DNA of 15,537 bases from Burkholderiales bacterium (lineage in GTDB: Bacteria; Pseudomonadota; Gammaproteobacteria; Burkholderiales; Burkholderiaceae_A), in assembly GCA_030834045.1 (NCBI GenBank), contig JAURFZ010000014.1, positions 1 through 15,537 of the forward strand. The letters are read 5' to 3'. The position numbers and the translations under genes were made by a program. Position 1 is the first letter of the stretch, and every line of letters begins with the position of its first letter. Below are positions 1-7,056 of the stretch, piece after piece. The notes beneath the pieces are model-generated. The model saw only the letters and a program-made list of their open reading frames with translations. It searched no databases and was not told where the DNA came from.

Positions 1-531
1 GTAAACCATCGACAAAAAGGTAAGGGTTGCCGCAATAACCATAAGCCAGTAGCCCCATACACGGGTATCAACAAGGCCATCCCAGACCGTCCCGTAGTAA
101 AGCAGAAAAGGAATAGCAACCATCTGGGCAATGGTCTTGGCTTTCCCCAGCCAGTTCACTGCCACGCTTTTTCGAGCCCCCATCTCGGCCATCCACTCCC
201 GCAGCGCAGAGATGGTAATTTCACGGCCCACAATAATGATGCCAACCAGCGGCCCTACTCTATCCAGATCAATAAGCGCCACAACCGCCGCGCAGACCAT
301 GAGCTTGTCGGCCACCGGATCGAGAAAGGCTCCAAAGGCCGAGGTCTGGTTCCACCGCCGGGCAAGCCAGCCGTCCACCCAGTCGGTTATGGCTGCGCCC
401 ACAAACAACAAGGTGGCGACAAGGTTCTTTGTCTGATCTTCTAGGCCCAACGGGAAATAAAAAACACCAAGCAGAAAGGGAATCGCAAGAATGCGCGCCC
501 AGGTGAGAAGATTTGGCAGATTAAAACGCAT
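1..531 (-). CDS. pgsA: CDP-diacylglycerol--glycerol-3-phosphate 3-phosphatidyltransferase (PgsA), C-terminus cut by window edge
   Basis: PgsA joins CDP-diacylglycerol and glycerol-3-phosphate to make phosphatidylglycerol phosphate, the committed step to phosphatidylglycerol and cardiolipin, in the inner membrane. The 177 codons seen carry the complete CDP-alcohol phosphatidyltransferase motif: D50, D53, G54, A57, R58, G67, D71 and D75, the four Asp being the metal ligands. The N-terminus (NLPNLLTWARI) is typical of the family, and hydrophobic stretches near residues 10-27, 37-49, 78-100 and 134-175 fit a polytopic membrane protein. The ATG is 26 bases after the uvrC stop, with only a weak, close AAGG in front. 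The uvrC-pgsA order is conserved in many proteobacteria. The frame is still open at base 1; I estimate that only a short C-terminal piece is missing. Confidence 0.96.
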   Translation of the reverse strand, partial: MRFNLPNLLTWARILAIPFLLGVFYFPLGLEDQTKNLVATLLFVGAAITDWVDGWLARRWNQTSAFGAFLDPVADKLMVCAAVVALIDLDRVGPLVGIIIVGREITISALREWMAEMGARKSVAVNWLGKAKTIAQMVAIPFLLYYGTVWDGLVDTRVWGYWLMVIAATLTFLSMVY

Positions 532-557
532 AAGCCTTGATCATAACGGCTGAGCGG

Positions 558-2471
558 TTAGCGTAAACGCCGGGCAATGTCCTCGGCGAGGGTATGCGAG
601 ACACCCTCAACCGTTGCAAGCTCCGCCACCGAGGCCTTTTTAAGGCCTTGCAAGCCCCCAAACCGGGCAAGAAGCCTCTGCCGGCGCTTCGGACCCACTC
701 CCTCAATGTCATCAAGCACAGAGCCCACCCGAGTCTTCGCCCTACGTGCCCGCATGCCAGTAATGGCAAACCGGTGGGCCTCATCACGCACCTGGGCAAC
801 AAGCATCAAGGCTCCATGGTCGCGGCCTAGTTGAATCACCTCGCCCGAGGCGCGAAGCAGTCTCTCCAGACCCACCTTGCGCCCCTCCCCTTTGACCACC
901 CCTATAAGGATGCGGGCATCGAGCCCAAGCTCTTCAAAGACCTCAATGGCCTTACCAAGCTGCCCCTTGCCACCATCAATAAGGACCAGATCGGGCATGG
1001 GAAGGTCCGGCTGGACCTCGCCATAGCGACGACGCAGCACCTGCTCCATGGCTGCGTAGTCATCACCCGGTGTGATGTCATTAATGTTGTAACGCCTGTA
1101 TTCCTTGGGCTGCATCGCATGGCTGTGATAGACGACGCAGGAGGCCTGGGTGGCCTCGCCCCCGGTATGGCTTATATCAAAGCACTCGAGCCTTAAGACA
1201 AAAAGGTCCTCTGCTGAGGTGTCTAGGCCAAGCGTCTCGGCAAGCAACCGGGTTCGGCCTTGAGCGCCACCTTGCTCCTGCGCACGTCGTGTTAGGGCAA
1301 GCCGAGCGTTATCCTCTGCCATCTGCAGCCAATCGCGGCGCTTACCCTGCGGTGCATACAAGACCTTCAGGCCGCCCTGCCGGTCGGTAAACCAGTCTTC
1401 AATCATGGGTACGGCTGAGCCTCGGTTGACAATCAGTGTGGCCACTGGCGAAGCCTGCTCATCGAGATAATGCTGACTAACAAAGCTTACAAGCGCCTCG
1501 TCCATGAGCTCATCAAGGCTCGACAAGTCAGTCAGCTCCTGGTTCTCTGCCAAGGTATCGGTATGCTGCCTCGGCAACATGCTTGCAAGCGAAGAGAAAT
1601 AAGGCCGGTCACCCAAATGCCGGCCCCCGCGCACCATGGCAAGGTTCACCACCACACGAATACCATCACTTGCAACCGCTGCAATATCGCAGTCCAGCGC
1701 AGTATCAGCCTCCATCGAATGCTGTTGCAAAACCCTGGAGAGCGCACCAATTTGATCGCGGTAGACAGCTGCCGACTCGTAATTCATGCCCTGAGCCGCA
1801 GTCTGCATATCGGCTTGAAGCTCCGACAAGACATCTTGGTGCTCGCCACCAAGAAAGGCCAGGGCACGCTTAACGTCCCGTGCATACCCCTCATCGGGGA
1901 TAAGCCCAACACAGGGCGCGCTGCAGCGCTGAATCTGGTGCAAAAGGCAAGGTCGGGAACGATTGGAAAGAACATTGTCGGTGCAGTTACGCAGCCGAAA
2001 GACTCGCTGCAGAATCTGAATGCTCTCCTTTACAGCCCAGGCATTGGGAAAAGGACCGAAGTAGTGGGCCTGCTTATCAACAGCACCGCGGTAGTACGAA
2101 ATACGGGGATAACGATGCCGACTTAGGCGAAGATAAGGGTATGACTTGTCATCACGAAAAAGAATGTTGTAGCGCGGCGACTGGGTTTTTATAAGGTTGC
2201 TCTCAAGCAAAAGCGCCTCGGCCTCTGAACGCACAGTGGTTACTTCCAGCCGCACAATCTGAGCCACCATGTGGCCAATGCGCGGGCTAAGACCGGTCTT
2301 CTGAAAATACGAGCTCACCCTTTTCTTCAGATCCTTTGCCTTGCCAACATAAAGCAGGCTGTCGGTTGCATCGTAGAACCTGTAAACCCCGGGTAAGCCC
2401 GGCAGGCTTGCTACCGACTCACGCAGAGCTTGGCTTACAACGGCCTGGGCCTCGTCAGCTGGCTTGGTCAT
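558..2471 (-). CDS. uvrC: Excinuclease ABC subunit C (UvrC)
   Basis: UvrC makes both incisions around bulky DNA lesions handed over by UvrA and UvrB in nucleotide excision repair. At 637 residues it is of ordinary length. In order: a GIY-YIG nuclease domain for the 3' cut (about 24-100, with GVYRF and LLYVGKA); a cysteine group C163, C175, C183, C187 with the spacing that binds a [4Fe-4S] cluster in the E. coli protein; a UVR motif that contacts UvrB (about 213-248); an RNase H-like nuclease for the 5' cut with D432, D471, D499 and H566; and two helix-hairpin-helix motifs at the end (about 587-637, IEGVGPKRR). The ATG overlaps the glycosylase stop as ATGA, with AGGTGA about seven bases upstream. 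No key residue appears to be missing. Confidence 0.98.
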   Translation of the reverse strand: MTKPADEAQAVVSQALRESVASLPGLPGVYRFYDATDSLLYVGKAKDLKKRVSSYFQKTGLSPRIGHMVAQIVRLEVTTVRSEAEALLLESNLIKTQSPRYNILFRDDKSYPYLRLSRHRYPRISYYRGAVDKQAHYFGPFPNAWAVKESIQILQRVFRLRNCTDNVLSNRSRPCLLHQIQRCSAPCVGLIPDEGYARDVKRALAFLGGEHQDVLSELQADMQTAAQGMNYESAAVYRDQIGALSRVLQQHSMEADTALDCDIAAVASDGIRVVVNLAMVRGGRHLGDRPYFSSLASMLPRQHTDTLAENQELTDLSSLDELMDEALVSFVSQHYLDEQASPVATLIVNRGSAVPMIEDWFTDRQGGLKVLYAPQGKRRDWLQMAEDNARLALTRRAQEQGGAQGRTRLLAETLGLDTSAEDLFVLRLECFDISHTGGEATQASCVVYHSHAMQPKEYRRYNINDITPGDDYAAMEQVLRRRYGEVQPDLPMPDLVLIDGGKGQLGKAIEVFEELGLDARILIGVVKGEGRKVGLERLLRASGEVIQLGRDHGALMLVAQVRDEAHRFAITGMRARRAKTRVGSVLDDIEGVGPKRRQRLLARFGGLQGLKKASVAELATVEGVSHTLAEDIARRLR

Positions 2472-3169
2472 GCCTCTTTCACCTGCTCATCAAGCAGGCT
2501 CTTCGCAAGGCCAACAGCCTGGCTAAACATGGCCTCGGTAATGCGCCCTGTATTTAAGTTGTAGCGACTGGGGTGGTAGCTATCGACAAGCCAGATTGCG
2601 CCCACCCTGTGGCGGGCGGCATGACCAAATGTAAGCTGGGCAGGCCGCAGGCCAAGCTGCGCGAGCGGCAGAACCCGCAGGGCTGCGTTGTGGGCAATGG
2701 CGCCGAGACAAAGAATGACCTTGGGCTTGAGCTGGAAGACTTCCTGACGCAAGTAGGTAAGGCAGTTGCGAACCTCGACGGGGGTTGGCTTATTCTGAGG
2801 AGGCAAGCACTTCACGGCATTGGTGATTCGGCAGTTATGCATCACCAGCGCATCGTCTGCGGTTAGGGAGCGGGGTTCAGAACCAAAGCCGTGGTGATGC
2901 AGGCTGCCATAAAGAAGATCACTGCAGGCATCCCCCGTAAACGGCCGACCGGTTGCGTTAGCCCCGTGCAGACCCGGCGCAAGGCCAAGCACCAAAAGCC
3001 CCGCATGGTCATCGCCAAAGGGTGGGACAGGTTTGCAAAAGTAGGATGGGTGCTTTGCTTTGACCTCTTTCAGAAACCCCGAAAGCCTTGGGCAACGTTG
3101 ACAGCTCGGGTCGTAAACGGCCTGGGCAGTTTCCAGACTGACGCTCGTGCTTAATGAGTTGGCCTTCAA
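2468..3169 (-). CDS. Family-5 (UDGb-type) uracil-DNA glycosylase, iron-sulfur enzyme
   Basis: This base-excision repair enzyme removes uracil, and in family 5 often hypoxanthine and xanthine, from DNA. Motif A is GLAPG (62-66) followed by HGANATGRPFTGD, the family-5 pattern, which lacks the catalytic Asp or Asn of other families. Motif B is HPS (199-201) followed by NTGRIT. Four cysteines, C23, C26, C121 and C136 (CxxC, KCLPP, NC), match the [4Fe-4S] ligands of families 4 and 5. Family 4 would have a different motif A, and the KRRIH insert of UdgX is absent. The start is a TTG 18 bases after nagZ, with GGAG eight bases before it; no ATG or GTG is available nearby, and the next upstream in-frame codon boundary is the nagZ TAG. 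Cys82 sits where the family usually has Ser or Ala. The stop overlaps uvrC as ATGA, so the two repair genes are probably translated together. Confidence 0.9.
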   Translation of the reverse strand: MKANSLSTSVSLETAQAVYDPSCQRCPRLSGFLKEVKAKHPSYFCKPVPPFGDDHAGLLVLGLAPGLHGANATGRPFTGDACSDLLYGSLHHHGFGSEPRSLTADDALVMHNCRITNAVKCLPPQNKPTPVEVRNCLTYLRQEVFQLKPKVILCLGAIAHNAALRVLPLAQLGLRPAQLTFGHAARHRVGAIWLVDSYHPSRYNLNTGRITEAMFSQAVGLAKSLLDEQVKEA

Positions 3170-3177
3170 AGGCGTGG

Positions 3178-3181
3178 CTCC
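3178..3181 (-). promoter_or_regulatory. Ribosome-binding site deciding the TTG start of the uracil-DNA glycosylase
   Basis: GGAG on the minus strand lies eight bases before the TTG at 3169-3167, a normal Shine-Dalgarno distance. It supports TTG as the true start, since no ATG or GTG codon follows in frame before the conserved cysteine motif. Confidence 0.6.
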
Positions 3182-3187
3182 GTCGAA

Positions 3188-4213
3188 CTAAACAGACCGG
3201 GGTCGAAGAAGTGTTAAGGAACGACGACCGGGGTCGGTAAGAAATGCCGGTATGCGTGAAGGGACTGTATCAAGGGCCTTGGCCGAGAGGTCGGGCCGAT
3301 TGCAAATAAGTGTGGCATCGCAACCGGCAGCAAAGGCTGCCTCGCAGCGGTCGGTAATATCTTCAAAAACAGCTGCACCGGCCATTGAAAGATCGTCGCT
3401 AATGACAACGCCCTCAAAACCAAACTGACCTTTAAGAATGTCGGTTACCCAGGTTCGGGAGAAACCGGCAGGCAGGCTGTCGACCTGTGAGTAGACGACG
3501 TGGGCAGGCATCACCGACTGAAGCAAGGCCCGCCCAAAGCGCCCACGTCCAAGACGCGCATAGGGCCAGGCATCATCTTGAAGAATGACATCAAGCGGCC
3601 GGTCGTCAACCGGCAGGTCATGGTGCGAGTCGGCTTCGGCCCAGCCATGCCCGGGAAAGTGCTTGCCACAGGTTCGAAAGCCGGCCAGGCCAAGGCCCTG
3701 GGCCATGGCAGCTGCCAACATGGAGACAAAGGCAGGCTCCCTGTGGAATGATCGATCGCCAATGACCTGGCTGCGGCCATAGTCGAGGTCGAGCACCGGC
3801 GTGTAACTGAAATCAACCCCCACCGCTTTTAGTTCAAAGGCAAGGTCGGCGCCTGCGGCTCGGGCCTCTGACAGGGCAAGCTCAAGTGCAGCGCAGTCGG
3901 ATGCCTGGGGGCCTGCCGAGCGGGTTACGTTCGACAAGGTGGGGAGCCGCTCACCGAGGCTACGAAAAGATGGAAGCTTTGTAAAGCCCTCTCGAAACCG
4001 CTGAATACGGCCACCCTCGTGGTCCACCGAAATAAGAAGTGGGTTACTGGGCCGAAGCGCATGCAGGGCAGACGTGAGCGCCTTAAGCTGCGTTACGTCT
4101 TGGAAGTTACGCGTGAACAAAATGACGCCGCCAACCCATGGGTGCTTAAGGCGGTCTTTTTCTTCCGGGGTTAATTCAAAACCCTCGAGGTCAATAATGA
4201 AAGGTCCCGTCAT
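3188..4213 (-). CDS. nagZ: Beta-N-acetylhexosaminidase (NagZ), glycoside hydrolase family 3
   Basis: NagZ is a cytoplasmic enzyme that cleaves N-acetylglucosamine from 1,6-anhydromuropeptides during cell-wall recycling. In bacteria with AmpR-type control this step makes the signal for beta-lactamase induction. The 341 residues match the family's usual single-domain length. Visible motifs are the substrate-binding KHFPGHG (184-190), the flexible loop with the Asp-His pair D195/H197 that acts as general acid/base, and the nucleophile D273 in ISDDLSM. DHEGG (64-68) near the N-terminus is also typical. There is no signal peptide, as expected. The ATG lies six bases after the acpS stop with AAGGA ten bases upstream. 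The TAG stop is in the same frame as the following glycosylase gene. Confidence 0.96.
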   Translation of the reverse strand: MTGPFIIDLEGFELTPEEKDRLKHPWVGGVILFTRNFQDVTQLKALTSALHALRPSNPLLISVDHEGGRIQRFREGFTKLPSFRSLGERLPTLSNVTRSAGPQASDCAALELALSEARAAGADLAFELKAVGVDFSYTPVLDLDYGRSQVIGDRSFHREPAFVSMLAAAMAQGLGLAGFRTCGKHFPGHGWAEADSHHDLPVDDRPLDVILQDDAWPYARLGRGRFGRALLQSVMPAHVVYSQVDSLPAGFSRTWVTDILKGQFGFEGVVISDDLSMAGAAVFEDITDRCEAAFAAGCDATLICNRPDLSAKALDTVPSRIPAFLTDPGRRSLTLLRPRSV

Positions 4214-4219
4214 GATGAC

Positions 4220-4660
4220 TTAGTCCTTAGGGCGCATGTTCCTGGGGGCCTGGGGGCCCGCATTCGATTCAACAATGGCTAGGGCAACGGCTGCATCCTG
4301 CTCATCGGAAAGCGACAGATTGACCCGAAGCTGTCTGCTGCTTACCCAATCGGCAAGCGCCTTGTGAAAAACAGCATGCGGCGCACCCTTCGCATCGTTG
4401 AGTACCTCGAGGCTATGAAGACTCATGGGATAGGCAAGGCCTACCCCCAGGGCCTTACCGACCGCCTCCTTTGCCGCAAAGCGCTTTGCAAGATAAGAGA
4501 CCGCCCGACTGCGGCCTGCCGAGCCCCGACCCAGCCGTTCTTGAAAGACCAGCTGCTCTTGCTGACCAAGCACCCGTTCAGTAAAGCGCTTACCCCAGCG
4601 TTCGTAAATTTGATCAACCCGGTGAAGAAGAACTCGATCGATTCCAACACCAACAATCAT
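4220..4660 (-). CDS. acpS: Holo-[acyl-carrier-protein] synthase (AcpS)
   Basis: AcpS transfers 4'-phosphopantetheine from coenzyme A to a serine of acyl carrier protein, activating it for fatty-acid synthesis. Signature parts are GIDRV with the metal ligand D8, and RFAAKEAVGKALG (60-72) with E65. At 146 residues it is about twenty longer than the E. coli type; the extra length lies in a Gly/Ser/Arg-rich segment near 43-52 and in a tail after residue 131. The tail contains a perfect 8-base tandem duplication (4241-4256) which, if reduced to one copy, would end the protein at a TAA within a TAAGGA sequence, so the present last nine residues are probably a late frame change. The start overlaps the pdxJ stop as ATGA. 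Confidence 0.95.
   Translation of the reverse strand: MIVGVGIDRVLLHRVDQIYERWGKRFTERVLGQQEQLVFQERLGRGSAGRSRAVSYLAKRFAAKEAVGKALGVGLAYPMSLHSLEVLNDAKGAPHAVFHKALADWVSSRQLRVNLSLSDEQDAAVALAIVESNAGPQAPRNMRPKD
4224..4229 (-). promoter_or_regulatory. TAAGGA: ribosome-binding site of nagZ inside the end of acpS
   Basis: Minus-strand TAAGGA stands ten bases before the nagZ ATG and serves as its Shine-Dalgarno sequence. In the present acpS frame these bases are read as part of Pro-Lys-Asp; in the frame that would apply without the 8-base duplication the TAA would be the stop codon, a common stop-plus-RBS layout. Confidence 0.6.
4241..4256 (-). repeat. Perfect 8-base tandem duplication in the 3' end of acpS
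   Basis: CCCCCAGG is present twice without a gap on the minus strand (plus-strand cctggggg at 4241-4248 and 4249-4256), flanked by GGG and AA. As the unit is not a multiple of three, gain or loss of one copy changes the acpS reading frame. Such short GC-rich direct repeats arise readily by replication slippage. Confidence 0.85.
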
Positions 4661-5406
4661 TGGGTACTTACCTCCCGCATCAGCCGTTTCATTTCCTTGA
4701 CCGCCTCGCGCATTCCAAAAAAGACTGCCCTTGAGACAATGGCATGCCCAATATGAAGTTCTCGAACACCCGCGATAGCCGCCACGGGTTGAACATTGAA
4801 GTAGTTCAGGGCGTGGCCTGCATTAAACCGCATACCTAGCGACTGAATAAGCTCACCCGCCTCACGAATACGATGAAGCTCTTTTTGAACGGCCGGCTTG
4901 TCGGCGTCTCGGCCCTGCTGAAAGAACACATCGGCATAGGGACCCGTATGAATCTCGCATACTTCCACTCCCATGGCATGGGCATGTCGAATCTGGTCGA
5001 CGTCCGCATCAAGAAATGCACTCACAGAGATATCCTTGGACCTTAATCGATCAACAGCCGACTGAACAACAGAGGCGTTGGAGATAAGGTCGAGCCCCCC
5101 TTCGGTTGTAATTTCTTGTCGACCCTCGGGAACGAGCATGGCCATCTCGGGGCGGATATCAAGTGCAATAGCCACCATCTCGTCGGTGGCTGCCATTTCA
5201 AGGTTAAGCTTAATTTGAGTGAGATCGCGTAGACGCTCAACGTCAAAAAGCTGAATATGACGTCGATCCTCACGTAGGTGCACAGTGATACCGTCGGCTC
5301 CTCCAAGATGGGCCTCAACCGCTGCCCAGACAGGGTCCGGATCAACTGTTCTTCTCGCCTGGCGCAAGGTGGCCACGTGATCAATATTGACACCTAGCTC
5401 AATCAT
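4657..5406 (-). CDS. pdxJ: Pyridoxine 5'-phosphate synthase (PdxJ)
   Basis: PdxJ condenses deoxyxylulose 5-phosphate with 3-amino-2-oxopropyl phosphate to pyridoxine 5'-phosphate, the last ring-forming step of the DXP-dependent vitamin B6 pathway. The 249 residues form a TIM barrel of normal size. The three catalytic residues known from E. coli have clear counterparts: H43 in VHLREDRRHI, E70 in NLEMA, and H198 in NAGHALNY. GVNIDHVATLRQARRT at the start and HIGHAIVSRAVFFG near the end are classic family segments. The ATG overlaps the recO stop as ATGA, and the stop overlaps acpS in the same way. The recO-pdxJ-acpS order is the one found in E. coli and many other proteobacteria. Confidence 0.98.
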   Translation of the reverse strand: MIELGVNIDHVATLRQARRTVDPDPVWAAVEAHLGGADGITVHLREDRRHIQLFDVERLRDLTQIKLNLEMAATDEMVAIALDIRPEMAMLVPEGRQEITTEGGLDLISNASVVQSAVDRLRSKDISVSAFLDADVDQIRHAHAMGVEVCEIHTGPYADVFFQQGRDADKPAVQKELHRIREAGELIQSLGMRFNAGHALNYFNVQPVAAIAGVRELHIGHAIVSRAVFFGMREAVKEMKRLMREVSTQ

Positions 5407-6146
5407 GAAATAACTCCGTCTCTTAGGTAATGAAGATCTACAGCAGCTTCTCTAGAAAACAACGGTACCGAGCCCAGTTGATGCGCTAGCAAGAGTCTAA
5501 GGGCTCGCTTAAGAGCAGCGTAGGAAGCTAACCCGCTATCCTGAAGACAGTCCTTAAGATCGTCATAGCCATCGTACCGTGCCAGGGTGGCCAGCGTCTC
5601 TTTGTCAATAAGGAGTCCGTCCTCGGGCTCATGGGCTGCAAGTCGAATGGACTCACCCGGTGCCAGCTGAAAACGGGAAACAGCCGGGGTCTCACGACCC
5701 ACAGAAAAATCGGGTGCAATACCCAGCCCCCGAAGCAGTCGACATTCGAACCAGCGCAGGCAGACCTCGGTCATAGGCTCAGGCTCGCAGAGATGATCGA
5801 GCACCATTTCGTAGGCCTGAAAGAGTTCGGCATGGGGGTCTTGACGCTGCAAAAGCCGTAACAAAAGCTCATTGACATAAAAACCTGCCATGAGACTGGC
5901 CCCCGCGGGCATGCCTCTGCCCTGTGTGCCGAGCCATTCTGCTGCCATAAGCGTACGCAACTCTCCTTTATGCGAGTAGCGCAGGCCTAGCTTTTGGAAA
6001 GGCTGCAAGAGCCCGCGCATGGCCGACCGAGGTCGCCGTGCCCCCCTTGCAACCAAGCCCAGACGGCCTTCGTCACGGGTAAAGACTTCTGCAATGAGGC
6101 TTGTCTCTCGCCAAGGCACACCATGCAAAACGTATCCCTCAACCAT
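5403..6146 (-). CDS. recO: DNA repair protein RecO
   Basis: RecO works with RecF and RecR to load RecA on single-stranded DNA coated by SSB, in gap repair and restart of stalled forks. The 247 residues are normal for the family. The N-terminal OB fold (about 1-78) is recognised by VEGYVLHGVPWRETSLIAEV, the ARGARRPRS basic segment (34-41) and the GELRTL strand. The helical C-terminal domain carries FYVNELLLRLL (89-99) and LRWFECRLLRGLGIAPDF (130-147). I do not see a complete zinc-binding cysteine set, as in E. coli RecO. The ATG is six bases after the era stop; the purine run AAGAAG just before it is a weak and close ribosome-binding site, so coupling to era is likely. Confidence 0.95.
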   Translation of the reverse strand: MVEGYVLHGVPWRETSLIAEVFTRDEGRLGLVARGARRPRSAMRGLLQPFQKLGLRYSHKGELRTLMAAEWLGTQGRGMPAGASLMAGFYVNELLLRLLQRQDPHAELFQAYEMVLDHLCEPEPMTEVCLRWFECRLLRGLGIAPDFSVGRETPAVSRFQLAPGESIRLAAHEPEDGLLIDKETLATLARYDGYDDLKDCLQDSGLASYAALKRALRLLLAHQLGSVPLFSREAAVDLHYLRDGVIS

Positions 6147-6152
6147 GGCTTC

Positions 6153-7052
6153 TTAGAGGTCGCCGTACCCAAAACTCTGAACAAGCTTGTCCTGGTCGGC
6201 CCAATTGGCGACCACCTTCACCCAGAGACGCAGCTCAACCGGTATACCTGCAAGCTTTGCAATATCTCGCCGAGCCTCTGTGCCAATGCGTTTAAGCCTT
6301 TGACCTGCCTCGCCTAAGACCATGGGCTTGTGACTGGCACGGCCAACAACAATGGTTGCATGAATAAGAGTGCGGCCCGGACTCTCTTCGTATTGATCAA
6401 TCACAACCGTTGCCTCATAGGGCAGCTCATCACCCAGGAGTCGAAAAAGCTTCTCACGTATAAGCTCTGCTGCCATGAATCGAAGAGGCCGGTCGGTGAC
6501 CTGTTCGGTATCCATTAAAGCCGGCCCCTCGGGCAGAACGGCCACAAGCTCTTTTAACAAGGTCTCAAGCTGAAAGCCCGACTGAGCCGATATGGGAATG
6601 ATGGATTTAAAGGGGTAAAGCTGAGCAAGCCGTTGGCCTAGCTCAAAGGCCGCCTCGCGGTGATGATCACGCGCAATTCGATCGGCCTTATTAAGCACAG
6701 CAAGAACACAAGCCTCCTTAGGAAGCTCCTTAACAATCTGAAGGTCCTCGTCGGTTACTTTCAAAATATCGGCCACCCAAAGCAAAACGGGGACCTCGGC
6801 TATGACGCTATAGGCAGCACGGCGCAGCTGCCTGTTTAACGCCGCCGTGTGCTCATTCTGAAGCCCGGGTGTGTCCACAAAAAGAATCTGCGCATCGGGG
6901 CGAGTTAAGACCCCCAAAATACGGTGACGGGTGGTCTGGGCCTTGCGCGATGTAATGGCAACCGGAAAGCCAACCAGGGCATTAACAAGGGTTGATTTTC
7001 CAACATTGGGACGACCAACCACTCCAACAAGACCGGCTCGGTGGTCACTCAT
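6153..7052 (-). CDS. era: GTPase Era, 30S ribosome assembly factor
   Basis: Era binds the 3' end of 16S rRNA and assists maturation of the small ribosomal subunit; it is usually essential. The 299-residue protein has all G motifs: GRPNVGKST (13-21), the TTRHRILG switch region (40-47), DTPGL (60-64), NKAD (121-124) and SAQ (155-157). A C-terminal KH domain (about 195-285) ends in LWVKVVANW, typical of the family. The KH loop reads GEAG (248-251), with an acidic residue where a basic one is common. I chose the ATG at 7052, four bases after the rnc stop, because an open frame extending upstream to 7229 only copies the rnc region in another frame and lacks homology. RNase III and Era both act on rRNA, and their genes are adjacent in many bacteria. 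Confidence 0.97.
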   Translation of the reverse strand: MSDHRAGLVGVVGRPNVGKSTLVNALVGFPVAITSRKAQTTRHRILGVLTRPDAQILFVDTPGLQNEHTAALNRQLRRAAYSVIAEVPVLLWVADILKVTDEDLQIVKELPKEACVLAVLNKADRIARDHHREAAFELGQRLAQLYPFKSIIPISAQSGFQLETLLKELVAVLPEGPALMDTEQVTDRPLRFMAAELIREKLFRLLGDELPYEATVVIDQYEESPGRTLIHATIVVGRASHKPMVLGEAGQRLKRIGTEARRDIAKLAGIPVELRLWVKVVANWADQDKLVQSFGYGDL

Positions 7053-7056
7053 GGCA

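Noticed and set aside
831..1196. A 121-codon plus-strand open frame inside uvrC
   Set aside because: It is the mirror of the RNase H-like domain of uvrC; no independent evidence for coding.
1470..2126. A 218-codon open frame on the plus strand, antisense to uvrC
   Set aside because: It lies wholly inside a well-conserved gene, has no recognisable domain and shows the His/Arg/Pro-rich, low-logic composition of an antisense shadow frame.
2468..3169. The glycosylase as UdgX or family 4
   Set aside because: The KRRIH insert of UdgX is missing, and motif A is GLAPG with the ATGRPFTGD context of family 5.
4740..4770. AAGTTC on the plus strand as the reverse of a sigma-E -35 element inside pdxJ
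   Set aside because: No matching -10 element (TCAGA on the plus strand) is found about 16 bases to its left.
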